A DNA stretch of 64,000 nt from Oxyruncus cristatus. Taxonomy: Eukaryota; Chordata; Aves; Passeriformes; Cotingidae. The position numbers were made by a program, and so were the translations under genes. Positions 23,759 through 36,404 of the stretch are shown in pieces. The notes beneath the pieces were generated by a model that saw nothing but the letters and a program-made list of their open reading frames with translations, was not told the DNA's origin and did not search any database. Where the stretch lies: positions 1,079,730 through 1,143,729 of the forward strand of contig VXAY01003767.1 in NCBI GenBank assembly GCA_013399855.1. Direction: 5' to 3'. The stretch's first letter is position 1; each line of letters opens with the position of its first letter.

Positions 23759-26700
23759 NNNNNNNNNNNNNNNNNNNNNNNNNNNNNNNNNNNNNNNNNN
23801 NNNNNNNNNNNNNNAAAAAAAGATTTTGTCTGTAAAGCTTATCTAAATGATACAAGCGTTTATCAGTAAGCTGTTGTGTGGTACTGCTGTATTTTCAAGT
23901 GCTTCAATGTAACCATAAAAGTGCACTTGTTGTTAAAACATTTGAAAATCAATAATTATGCACTTTCTATTAGTATTGTGAACATCAACATTTTCAATAC
24001 AGCTATGTTACACACTGTGGTAGTGTGAAGACGCTGTCAGAAGAAAAGAAGATGGAGTTTTAGAAAAAGTCAGTGTGTCATTTCACAATGCAGGGAACAA
24101 GACCAGAGCTCTTTTGTTTAATAAAAATCCTTGAACCAGTGAACCTATAGAGGGAAGAAGTTTGGATTATGAAAAAAAAAAAAATTACGAATCTTATTTT
24201 ATTGTCCATTCTTATAAGTTTAACATATTTAAGCTCCATTTAAAAATGCATTGCCTCTCTATACTTTGTTGATGAACTTGTGTATTAGCTACTGACAACA
24301 AAAAAAGACAGTACTACCTGACTGTAGATCTCTTAGTCTCTCCTGAGAGGTATCGACTGGGATTAGGTCAGCATTTATAGACATGAAAGAGGGTTAAAAA
24401 GTATGAAGGTAGTCAAAACACAGATCCTTCTGCTTTAGAATCCCATCTCCAGCAGCAGCCAAAAGCTCAGGGAGGGTCAGAAAAACATAGATCCCAGATT
24501 CCAATCATTTGCAGCTCAGGGAATTCCTGGGAGAAATGCTATTTCTATGTTATCAACAATCTTTAATTCTTTTCCCTTTTTGTATGGTTAAAAGAGAAAT
24601 CAAGAGATCACATAATCCCCCCTTAGGAAGGAAGTGGCTTTAAATATAACCAGAATTCTCTTGCAAGTTTTCAGTTATAGGGATATAAGGTGTGAAACAA
24701 ACATATTGCTGGGCAATTACATCAAGTTCACAGAATCCTTGTGCAACAGAATCTACATATACACATCATCAAGTGTACATGACAAACAGCAACAAATTAT
24801 AATTTGTGTCTGACTTGATGGGTGAAAGTTGTCGTTTTTATAATTATGAATTTTCTAAAATTCTTAAATCTACTTTTCCAGTTTTCTTAATATAATTCTG
24901 TTACTCCCCATGTAATATCTACAAATTTTTTTACATGGACCATTAATAAATTCAAATTTAAATAAAAATGTGATATATAGACCTTAAGGTAAATTTGAGA
25001 TACATTATTTCTACTATGTTATGAGTATAAGAAACACATAGAGAAAGGGTACTTCTTTAATCTAAATGTATATGTGATAATATTTGGGTATGTCAAATAA
25101 AATAAATTTTCTCCCTTAATTTTATTTTTTTAATGAAAGAAAGGTGCAATACGCATCACTCTGGTAGAACGGGAGGATCTGAAATACAGATGTATTTTCT
25201 CACTGCTGTATGAAAGCAAAATGCAGGAGCAAAGCAAGAAGCAAACCATTGACTTCTACTTCAGACTCACTGTCTTTCCAGGGCAGAATGTGAACCTCTC
25301 TCATATGTAATGCACGTTCTAAAGTACTTTTCCCCAAAGGTAAAATATAGGACATGTTGACTAAAGTCCACATTTTGCTTTAGGAGAGAGCCATTAAGAC
25401 AACTGGAAAGGAAGGACAGATAACGACCAACAAAAATTCTAAATTTGTACCCACTGACACTAGCATAGTTTCCTTTGTTCCCATGAAAAAATCAGGACAA
25501 TGCATGCAGTGTTCCTATATATGTCCAACAGGCACTTCTTCAATTACATTTTCATGTAAGTCTTTATGAAGATTATAAGTTCGCTGCCTCTTTACTGCTG
25601 GTCTTGCTGCTGGTAGGGCTGTTTGATGATGTCACGCGTCTTCACTCACTGTCTTGGGAGAATCTCCAGCAACATACAAGGAACTTTGTCTGGTCCCAAA
25701 TCCTGTGTTCACTTTCTTCCATCTCCTTACTCTGAAACAGAATTTTTAAAAAGGTGTGATGGCAACAGGAATCAGAAAAGTCAGTTGAAGTTTAAACACT
25801 TGGAGATCAAATTTCATCTAAGAAAAAAAAAATCAGTAGGAGACAGTAGAATTTAGATGAGAAAATCTTTCAGTATTTTTAACTTAATAGTACATACTGG
25901 ATAACTTTTTAGCTGATACCTTAATAAAGAACAAAAAAGTATAGGGTTTCAGAGCAATTACTTGGAATTGTCTTTCACAGTGAGAAGCACGTTACACTTT
26001 TGATGACTCAGAGCCATTATTTATTGATTGGCAGTTCTGAACTGCAGTCCTATTGTTATTCAAGATACATTTAAAGTACTTACTTGTACCTCATGAGTCT
26101 TTTTATTGCAAGAGTAGAAAGTGGGGAATAGTGAAAAATATCAAAAATATCTCAAACCCCTCATTAGGCAGAATTCAGGTACTAGTTCAATGTAATATCT
26201 TTATATTATATTAATAACAATAGGGAGAGATTATTATCAAAAACATAATCACCATAAAGATTATCATTATAACATAACCATGCTAAACATATATTAGTTT
26301 TTATAATTTTGGGGTTGATAAATCACATTCCTAATAACAATCTGCAGCAGACCAAGAACCTACACTTAAACTGGGCACCAGAAACAGGCTATTATGCTCT
26401 GGGGAATTCAGAGTACAATGGACAGACAGTAGTCTTTTATAGAATAACAGAGATTTATCAAAATTTAGGATCTTAAGTACTGCCCAAAGTAGCTACACTA
26501 CAAACTGACTCAAGATGACTGCATGTAAGAGTAAAGAAATCCTGGCAGATGTAAACTGTTTCTGTATATTACTAGTTTTTGTCTTATCCATGGTTAATTG
26601 AAAATTTCCTGTGCTTTAAGCTTAAAGACATACATCTTCAAGTCTCTCCATGTTATCTTTGCACTTTCATTGACATTCTACCACAAGCTACAGTGCAGTT

Positions 26701-26880
26701 TACTGTGTTTCCTGTCTTTCATTTAATTTTTTTTTTTATGTATCTTGAACAGGTTTTCAGAAAAGTGAATCCACAAACCAGTTGGTTTAGTCCTGACTCT
26801 CGGACCCTAAAAAGCCTTTTTGTTGTTTGAAAAACATATCAGGGAACCTGAGACTTTTTTACAAAGCTGTGGAACACTGT
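22362..26880. other. AT-rich non-coding DNA, nothing identified
   Basis: Holds a long A tract (23728-23754) running into a gap. Otherwise no gene, RNA or repeat is recognised. About 24290-24560 and 25560-25740 are a little richer in G+C, without a family match. Confidence 0.55.
23759..23814. other. Assembly gap (56 N) in a homopolymer region
   Basis: The gap follows 27 A and 4 T and is followed by 7 A, so it probably reflects an unresolved A/T homopolymer rather than missing unique sequence. Confidence 0.99.
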
Positions 26881-26885
26881 GGTGG

Positions 26886-27307
26886 TGTGATAGAATGAAA
26901 AGTTGTTACTGTCTTAAACATTGTCAAAATCACAGAAAGACTTTTTTTCAAACTGCAAGGAAGCAACTGCCACTCTGTGACCACCAAAGCACACCCCCTC
27001 CCAAATATGCCTCCTGACTCGAATTTGGACTATGATGGGAACTTGAGACCCTCACCACAAGACAAGAAGAAGAGGATGCATGGGATGTGACTGAGTTACA
27101 GGGAGTGGTGGTATACTTTTTATTTAATCTTTCTCTGTCACTCTCTTTTCCCCCTGCCTCTCCTTTTGCCTGTTTCTTTCTATCTCTCTCTTTCTGCCTC
27201 ACATTTACTGTTAAATAAACTCAATACGTTAACTTTGGCATATGGTCTTGTTTTCACCTTAATTCAGGCAGAGGTATTTCTAATAATTTTAATAATCAGA
27301 TATAACA
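26886..27307 (+). mobile_element. Solo LTR, 422 bp, with target-site duplication
   Basis: It starts TGTGATA and ends TATAACA (near-perfect terminal inverted repeat, TG...CA) and is bounded by the exact 5-bp direct repeat ggtgg (26881-26885 and 27308-27312). It has a pyrimidine-rich tract at about 27119-27200, AATAAA at 27214-27219 and the block 'actttggcatatggtcttg', all shared with the LTR at 17514-17977. The 5' halves (U3) of the two copies differ much more, as is common for ERV families. No internal ERV sequence adjoins it, so it is a solo LTR left by recombination between two LTRs. Confidence 0.88.
27214..27219 (+). terminator. LTR polyadenylation signal AATAAA
   Basis: Same position relative to the 3' end as in the related LTR at 17514-17977. 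It marks the R region and gives plus orientation. Confidence 0.55.
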
Positions 27308-27312
27308 GGTGG

Positions 27313-28552
27313 TACCTTGTTAGTTCTTCGTAGTTGTAACCCATTTCCTGGCATTGTGGATGGGTTATTCATGCCATTATGAATACATATCTAATAAAAT
27401 CTGTCTACTTCTTATAAAACAACTATGTTCTTAATAAAACAGCATCACATGTCAAAATCATTTATGTTGCCCAAGTATAAAAGCCTTTGAGCTAGCATAG
27501 CAGTGTGATTGCTTATAGTGTCACAAGCCTCATGATGCTCCTGTCTACTAATGAACATGCCCACTAATCATTCCAGGTACAGACTGATTGCCAAGCCCTA
27601 CATCAGTAAGAATCAATAAACTGGTAAATTCTTCACCCTGCTGGGTACACAAGACTGGGCTGCTCAGAAACTTAGTTGTTCTTACTGAATTTTACTGAAA
27701 TCTTTTTGAATGAGATGGTTGTTTCCTTTTTAATTACTTTAATTTAATGATTTCCAATAACGTCTTTGTCTTAAAATAGATAAGTTTTATTAACAATTCC
27801 TTATTACAATATTTGAGCAATATTACTCATAGTTCTATCCTTTTCCATTCACTTGCTAATCAAAATATATTAATACAAACTAAAAATAGAATCCCTAAAA
27901 CTAGCAACTGAAAAAGTTTTAAATTAAAGACAGAAAACTAAAATATATGAAAAAACAATAGCTGGAACTGATGGCTATGGGCTTAAATTACCTCATGTTT
28001 CTCTGGGAATACACATAGTAAATTTTAGGACAAATCATGTTATTTGTTTTTAAAGTATTTCTTACTTAAGCATTTCAGAAACACCTAGTTTTGCATTTCT
28101 AGATGTCACATAAGTCTATTTGACATCTAAAAACTGTTAAGAGAGTTTCATTCTGCCTTCTATATCATAGTTAGATTAATGTAGCTAAAAATATCATGAG
28201 CTGCTACTAAAACCACGGCATGAGTATATAGAACGACAAGCCTTGAAAGTTTAGGCAAAAGTTCTCACACCTGCTAGAAATCATATAGACAGCATATAGA
28301 CAATGTTAGTTAAAAGACTAGTCCTGATGTGCAACGACACATAACACTTAAGAGTGCCTATTGACAGCACATTCCTTTTATCTCCCCACTGGTTTACAAC
28401 AGTCTTCGAACACCTCCTGTAAGAACTCCTGAGATCACAGCTGTAACAAAGGGAATGTTTGCCAGGTATAACTGGAGTAAGATCTGCACTTGCCTGCTGC
28501 CAACTGGAGCTTGTTGACGTTCCTTGGGGCAGGCAGGGAAGAAGCCAGTTGG
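27313..28552. other. AT-rich non-coding DNA, nothing identified
   Basis: No recognisable feature. The last 150 bases before the CR1 tail are somewhat richer in G+C. Confidence 0.55.
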
Positions 28553-28851
28553 ATGACTGCTCAAGTAACAGGCAACAGGACAAGAGAAAATGGCCTCAGG
28601 TTGTGCAAGGGGAAGTTTATATTAGATATTAAGAAAAATTTCTTCACCAGAAGGGTTGTCAAGCACTGGAACCAGCTGTGCAGGGAAGCGGTTGAGCCAT
28701 CATCCCTGGAGGTATTCGGAAGACGTATAGATGTGGCACATGGGGACGTGGTTTACTATTGGACTTGGCAATGCTGGGTTAATGGATGAACTCAATGGTC
28801 TTAAAGGCCTTTTCCAACCTAAATGATTCTATAACTCCATGATTCTATGAT
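28553..28851 (+). repeat. CR1 LINE, 3' end
   Basis: 5'-truncated CR1. It covers the end of ORF2 (blocks like 'R-T-R-E-N-G-L-R-L-C' at 28580-28612 and 'F-F-T-R-R-V-V-K-H-W-N' at 28638-28670) and a 3' UTR with 'ttaatggatgaactcaatggtctt', finishing in 'aatgattctataactccatgattctatga'. The UTR differs from those of the other copies, pointing to a different subfamily. Confidence 0.92.
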
Positions 28852-31800
28852 TGTACCATCGTGGTGGTTCAAAGCCTGGTGAGCTCTGCAGCTGCTGCTG
28901 TTGCTTTAGCCATCTGTTTGGCCAGCACTGACAGTGAGTCAAAACCCCTCTGTACGTGGAAAGATTACACAACTGTATTCCAAATTACTGCCAAAAAGGG
29001 ACCAAAACTGTGGAAAGCCTAATAATAGAAGTAATATGCAACTGCTTAAGAAGAAAGATAAAAAATAAAAAAAAATTAAGGTACAAATGAATAATCAAAA
29101 TAAAATGCACGGATTTCAAACTCCAGATAGATGAGTAAAACATTTTAAAGCCTTTTTCCTAACAGTAGACAAAGAGAAAATGCTATCAAAGTCAGTAACA
29201 AAATCATGAAAATACACAAGCATAAAAAGGCAGCATACCATATGTCCACCAAAATTTAGTACAACAGGAACATTAAGAAAGCCATTAAGATAGTGTCCCC
29301 ATTGTGCCCAGGTATACAATAACATATGGTACATTTCCTGCTTCACTGTGCATTTCCTTGCTTTCTTTGTTTAGCATCACAAATTTAGAGCTCAATTAAT
29401 ATAGTTTGTGTGTGCATTTCTCCACAGAACATTTTAAAATTTTTCGCTGCTGTTTAAATTAATCTTTTTTTTTTTTTTTTTTTTAGTGCGAGTGCACAGT
29501 AAGTATTAATGTAAGATGGGATTCTTTCCAAACCTTAATTAAATGGAAGAGCTAGACAAAACTATTTTAAGGTAGTTAAACACGATACTTAAATTATTAT
29601 TGTCATCTTATTTAATCCTCACACAATTTGTCATAATGATACTACAGAGAGACATTACAAGGTTGTTGTTTATTTTAATCAGCGATGACTTCCCAAGGAC
29701 AGATGTGGGTATTTCCCAGGAGCATAAATTAGTGGCAAAATAGTAAGGGACTAGTGTAACAGTGTTAAAGAAAATATGTCAAGAAACATTTATTCTTGAA
29801 AACCTAAAGTTTAAGGAATCTCAGGATTTCCAAAACCAAGGTGAAATTTATTTGTATCTCTTTGGTACTTAGAGATTTCACATGCCTCCTATAAGAGCTG
29901 AACTTTCCCACACTAGCTCAATCCTAACAAGGTTCCTGTTTGATTTCAGGATTCCTTATGGAAACTAAAAAATAGTTCTTTTCTCAAAGGAATACTGTTA
30001 ATTATCTTATGTGTCTTTCTAAAAGAGTCATATACTGTTTCATGACTTTTATATAGAAAATGAAATTAGAGTGAAAATACCCCCCAACATCTCAAATATG
30101 TGTATCAGAAATGTTTTTTTCAAAAAAAAATCATTAAATAAATAATATCCTGAATATATATTTTTAAAATATAGAGGGTGAGAGTTCACTTAATAATAAT
30201 AAATAATAAATGTCAGTCCAGATCCACTATGATTGGTCATTTACAGTCTCACCAGTGGCTGTGGTGCTATGCAGAACTATTTGAAAAGTCATGCCTAGAT
30301 TATTTCCAAGTGTGGGTATAGAAGGAAAGGATCTCTGGAATGAAACCAAATCCGAGTTAAGAAAGGAAATCATTATAACCTTGAGATAGCATCTTTACTG
30401 GTATAAACTACACCGTAGTTTTAGACATTTATTAATGACTAAAATAATTAATATTCTGAGTGGAATTACAGGTTACTGCCCAAATTATAGACCACGGATT
30501 TATTTTAGTTTCTGATTTAATTAAAACACATTTGCCGTTTAGCATTAGGGGACTGTGAAAGATCAGGAGTGAACATATGGATATTGAATGAGGTTTCACA
30601 TTTTTACACAGAGGAAATTATTTAGACCCAGTGCAAACTCATCCACTATGCCATTCCAATATCTAAAAATACTGTATGGGCTCTCAAACAGCATGACTTT
30701 TTCTTTAAATGTTAAATGTTGTATCTCTTTTGAGAGCCACAAGACCCTATGCCATGTCTTTCCCTATTCTCATTCAATTATTTTTACTTTTTGAACTCAC
30801 GCAAATTTATTCTTTGATTTTCCTTACAAGAAGTTGTGTTTTCCTATATAATTATAACCCACTTTAACTTCAAAATTTGTCTCAGTATAAATTTCTGTAG
30901 TACATTTCTTGACACAGTGTGTTACAATAGGGACGAATGAAATTTACTGTACAATTACATTTAATATTTTCCCTAAAGTAGAATGTGATTAAAATTACAA
31001 TTTTTATCAAACTTTTGGTGCTGCAAACTAAAAATGACATTTTGCTTCTCTATCTCTGTAACAGTACAGATCAGAACTACAGATCAGGATAAATAGCACT
31101 CGGTGTCTACGTGACAGGAAAGGACTCCTTCAAACAGTCTTTCATAAATTCCGGTCTGTTAACAGTGAGGGTTTTCAAAAGAAGAATTATTCCCTCCATA
31201 ACTTAATTGTTTCACTGTTCTGACATATAATAAGAATTGCAATGACCTTTGAAAAGCTATCCTTTTTCTTAACTAGTTTTTCCTTAATTCTCTGTTGTGA
31301 AACAAGTGTTTCAGGGTCACTCAGAAACAGGGCTGGGGGTGGGAGGTGGATGCACCACCGCATTCTCAGATAATCACATATTTTTGCTCAGTTGACTTCG
31401 CATAATAACATTTTTCTTCAATTTTAATATTAGAATATGATCATGCCAGGCCATGGCATGACCAAATAAAACCACTTTTTCTTTCAATTACATGACAGAA
31501 GAAAAATTCAATCTACTCTACCCAACAGAATAAACACAAGAAATAAAAAAAATCAAATTTTAGGGAACAGATAGTTATATTTCTGCCTTTCTACCTTCGT
31601 TTTTAGAATACTCTGAGCCTACAGGAATGAACTAGATTGTTCATATCATATGCTTTTAAGTAAAAGAATGTAGAAAAAATTACATTTTTCATAAATTGTT
31701 TGAAAATGCTTTTTTCCCTATGTCTGTCACTATTTATCAGTCTCATGCAATTGTGCCAATAAGTATTTAATTCCTTCCATAGTACAATAAGATAACAGAA

Positions 31801-33590
31801 AATTTCCTTATATTTGAATACAAAGCATGCTCCAGCTCTTTTGCTATTACTAAGCATACACAAAGACTAAATACAAACTGATTTTGCCATTTTTCTCATT
31901 ATCCAAATCATTGTGTTTTACATTCATATTCAAAGCACTCAAAATTTAAACACATGTAAAAGTAAAAATTGAAAAGCAGATGGCAGGAGTATTGAAGGAA
32001 GTAGATGGTATAGATGGCTGTGTTAGGACTTATAAGCAGGTACTATAAGACTGATTTGTGCAACATGCTTTAATTTTTCTTTACAAAATTCTTTCTGATT
32101 CTGAGCACAGGAATAATTCTTGTGCTCCTATGGAGAAGAAGATATAAATGATATATACACTCCTTTCTTTTTTCAGACGTGTGATTTGAATGGAAAGGTT
32201 TTTGTGGGCACTTTTTTCAATAACTGAAAAAAGGTTAAGAAACTACACTTAGTACAAGCTCGTTTCTCATTCCTTTTTTTCTAAGCATTATGATTCACTT
32301 GCCACAGTAATATTTTCACCTACATAATCTTCAGTCCAATAAAAAGCATGATCTTTTCCCTTCCCAGTAATTACATGGTTGCCAACTTCAATTTAGTTCC
32401 TTTTACCCTTTCAGAATTCTTAACTTTTAATGTTGCTCACTGTGCATCTTCGTTACTTTCCTCTTCTTCCAGGTATGAAAGATGCAACTCTGTAGCAGAC
32501 ATTCACTTTCCTCCCCACTTCCCTTATCCACTTCCTATTCTCCATCCAAAGACGTCTTGAAACTGAATGGGATATTTTCAGAATTATATCTGGGAGATTC
32601 TTTGTACTGATTTTTCACTGTGAAAACACTACACCATGCTAATATTTAAACTGAAGGTGAAGTTCTCTTCAAAATAAGGAAAAAAACCCAAACATATGTG
32701 CTCAACAAAATAAATAATTTAGTTCCTGAAAAGGTTGCTTACTATACTGTGTATCATTCAGTATTATGCCTCCTAGTTATAGTCATTGAATGAAAATTAT
32801 ATGAGCGTTCTGGGAAGCACTAGAGAGTTATTCCACCTTGGATCATTGCCCAAAACACCGCTCATCTTTGACGGTATTAAAGTCTGGTATCTCTTGAACC
32901 GGCTGGAGTAGAAACAAATACTGTGCACAACTGCTGTGCTGTGATTACGAGCTTTGCAACAGTGAAAGCATTTCTTTTAAAACTTGTAAGGCTAAAGATG
33001 GAATGTGAATGTGTGCATCACAATTACTTATTCTAGTCCCTTCCAGTCTGCCCAGCTTCAAATTCGGGCATGACAGCAGCTACTGTCTCACCAGCTGTTA
33101 AAGATAGCATGCAGCTAGAAAATCATCTAACTGGAATTTGGAACCTCAGCTTTCAAATGCCACAAAGCACTAATCTCCAGTTCTGTGGTTTGTAAGGCTT
33201 TGACTGCTGAAATCGTGTGGGAGCTGAAGTGAAAAGCGACAAATGGTGATGGTAATCTGGTGATGTGAAGGTTTTGTTATCTTAGGACCTACCGTGTCTG
33301 ATAAAATAGTACAAGTGCTCTCAGGACCAATAAAATTATCTTATGCATGCAAACAGCAGGGGGCAAGCACTGATCCATAAATGGTAGTAAAGATAAAGAC
33401 AGAAGCAGAGAAAGAGTAAAGCAGTTACAGACAAGAGATAATACACAAGTAGATAAGAGAAAGAGAACTCTTACTTTTTTCCTTGCCCATTTTTTGTAAC
33501 AAACTTTTATCTATTTACCAAAGTAAAACAAATTGGTATTTGCCAAATACCTTTCATAGATCTGGAAGAAAACAATAATATTACTCTTCT

Positions 33591-33593
<3 letters not shown>
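28852..33593. other. AT-rich non-coding DNA, nothing identified
   Basis: No element identified. There is a T tract at about 29466-29484. 33020-33260 has more even composition and no frame of note. Confidence 0.55.

Positions 33594-33625
<32 letters not shown>
33594..33625 (-). repeat. 32-base homopolymer (T on +, A on -)
   Basis: An uninterrupted T32 on the plus strand. It directly follows, on the minus strand, the antisense CR1 reverse transcriptase segment, so it reads as a 3' poly(A) of that segment, though coincidence or later expansion is as likely. Confidence 0.9.
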
Positions 33626-33626
<1 letters not shown>

Positions 33627-34390
33627 TAAGAAAAGGTGCTTGAAGTTTTTTCCATTGCCTTGAGGGTGCATTTCTGAGTCATTATCAGCATGTTGTCCAA
33701 TAGGACTCCCCAACCTCCCTTTCTGCAAAGCTGCTTTTCAGCCAGGCAGCCCCAGTGCAAGGGTTTGTCCTATTCATTTCCATTTGAACTTTATGAAGTT
33801 AGTGTCTGTCCATCTCTCCATGCTCTTGATGTCCCTCTGAATGACAGCAGAACTACCTGGTCCATTAATGACTCTTACCTGTTTTGTGTCATCTACTGAG
33901 ATGCCTCTCTGTCCCGTAATACAGATAATTATTGTAGTTAAACAGTACTAGCACCAGCATTGCCCACAGGGGTATACCACTAATGACAACCCTCCAACTG
34001 GACTTCATTTCACTAACCACAAATCTTTTAGCCCAGCAGTTCAGCTAATTTGCCAGCTACATAACCTTTGATTTATTTATTCTGTACTGCATCAGATTGT
34101 TTATGAGTATGTTATGAGAGACACTGCTGAAAGTATTACTAATGTCAAGAAAAATGACATCCATTGATCTCCCATCACCTAGAAAGCCAGACATTGCATT
34201 GCAGAAGGTTACCAGGTTGATCAGGCATAACTTCCTCCTTAGAAATCCATGCTGACTGCTTACAGCCACCTTCTTCTCCTCAGTATGCTTGGAAATGGTT
34301 TTCAGGATTAGCTGTTTTGTTACCATCCCAGGGATCAAGGTGAGACTGATTGTTCTGTGGTTTCCCATATCCACTTTCTGCCCTTTTCTG
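33627..34390 (-). repeat. CR1 LINE, reverse transcriptase segment, antisense
   Basis: On the minus strand this reads as CR1 ORF2: 'N-H-R-T-I-S-L-T-L-I-P-G' (near 34360), 'S-S-Q-H-G-F' (near 34240), 'M-D-V-I-F-L-D-I-S-N-T-F-S-S-V-S-H-N-I-L' (34100-34165), then a broken frame with the degraded catalytic motif S-V-D-D at about 33886-33900 and the 'L-R-M-R/K-F' region beyond. It lacks the ORF2 C-terminus and the CR1 3' tail. Loss of the F-A of F-A-D-D and many stops show an old, inactive copy. The 5' border is approximate. Confidence 0.88.
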
Positions 34391-35010
34391 TGCAAAAGGC
34401 TGTGCAAACTGCTGTGCCTGTTTGCTGCCTCTGTTATTTGTACTCTCATCCAGGCTTCAGTGCCCCCTAGTTGTTATATTTGGTCAACAACGGTACCATG
34501 TTCCATTTGTCTAGTGCTTTCGTGATTGCTTAATTCTCACTCATGGCCCCCTCAGCTCTTTGCCTCTTTCCTTGCAAAGCAGCCTATCCATCCATTTGAC
34601 CCATTCAGAAGCTGAAGCATGCACAGCTGTTAGTTTATTGTGCATTTATGCTCAAAAGTTTTTTTTTAAAAAAATATATATATTCAGACGGAATATTAGT
34701 AGCTCCAATTATGTGTAATTGAATTTATTTTCCCATCTGCTGCAATTTTACCTATTACTTTTGATAATAGAAAAGGTCTTATATATTGAGCATTCTTTCT
34801 GTCTTTCAGTAACAACACAAAAATCTTGCATTTTTTTTTTTTTTGTTTGGATTGATTAACTTTGTTACTGTTACAAATCTCTTTCTGCCTGTTGCTTTGC
34901 AGTTCCTTGGTTTTTCAGATCTCTAAATCTTTTGTGGCTTCCAAAGATCAAATTTGCCACAATATTCTTTAGATATCTGAAAATCTCTGCTTCTCAAAAA
35001 TATTGGTGCA

Positions 35011-35035
35011 ATAATAAAATAAAATAAAATAAAAT
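35011..35035 (+). repeat. (AAAAT)n microsatellite
   Basis: About four to five units of a five-base A-rich repeat. Confidence 0.9.
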
Positions 35036-35654
35036 CTTTCTATTTATGGTGTTAAAATTAATAGGGTATTGGACTGACATGCTCTTCTGTGATCAGAAAC
35101 AGAATCCAGGTTTTTGTTATTTTTTTAAACCAAGCATAGCTTATTCAATGTATTCTCTTTATTTCCTAAAATCTATGAATCACAGCAGGGGATTTAGAGC
35201 AAATATCATTCCACTGGGATCAGAAATAACAAAATCAGTTTGAGAACATTGTTTGCATGGTAGATTTTCTTAGATTTTAGGAACTTTAGCAGCATTTTAT
35301 AGAAGATGAGGAATTCATAGAATATATAGAAGTCAGAGGCACATACACGATCCATGCTAAATTTAGGAAACACAAAAAACGAAACTGAACAAGCTCCTTT
35401 TTTCGCCATATTGTTCTGAACTCTGATCATATGTTGTGTTGTAGGTGCTGGATTTGTTCAGTTTTGTGACAGTATAATTACATCAACTCCATAAACTGAT
35501 GCGCTAAGAGTATTAGAATTATTCTTTATCAGATTCTAGTAATGAGTGGCCACAACATTTTGTAAAGTAAGTAGTTCATCTCTTTCGAGTTACATTAGAA
35601 GACTGAGGTTAATATACTGATATATGAATATATAGATGTCTGTTACAAATGCAT

Positions 35655-35686
35655 GTATGTGTATCTGAATGTATGTGTATCTGAAT
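35655..35686 (+). repeat. 16-bp exact tandem duplication
   Basis: Two perfect, adjacent copies of GTATGTGTATCTGAAT, probably a recent slippage duplication. Confidence 0.95.
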
Positions 35687-36375
35687 AAGAAGACACAGCA
35701 TTTAATTATCCCTAAGCCTGATGTGAGAAATAACTTTCCCCCTGAAAATTGTGACATCTCCTCACTGATGTATGTAACATTCACAGAGCTATTTTCACAA
35801 ACTAACAAAAATTCTGAGCATACATAAATCATTTCCATGGAACAACTCTTTTAATGGTAGTAAGAATTTTGAAGTTTTTTTAAGTCTTCCTTCCTTTTAA
35901 CCTAGAAATTTAGAAACAATTTGCAAATAATATGAATAATCTTAACTTTACAGTCTTTCAGTTTGACACACTTATCACTTGGAAATTTTTGTGACAAGTG
36001 TCACTCTACTGGGAAGGGAAAGAACTTCCTTAGTGGCACCGTCATCTCCAGAATGAAGCACTGAAAGTCCTTCTAAGAGGAATACATTTGCATTTTCCAA
36101 GTCTGAGATGCTGTTTGACTTAAAACATCTTATATCTGGAGGAAGAACAGAGTTCTGAGATATGAATCTAAGAACTGTAAGAACATTATTTTTCCTATGT
36201 ATTTTCTAAATTTTCAAACACAGCTGAAGCATGACAACAATAATGAAAAAGTAACTTTGACCAACAGTTTACAGATAATAGTAAAGAAGCACCACCCTGT
36301 AAACACCACAAATGCTGACAGGTGCATATTGACAGACCCTCCTTGCCACCGTAAATTTTTTGTAGCTAAATATAC

Positions 36376-36404
36376 TCTTTTTTCTTTTCTTTTTTTTTTT
36401 TTTT
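36376..36404. repeat. T-rich low-complexity tract
   Basis: A T run broken by two C residues. No further structure is seen. Confidence 0.8.
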
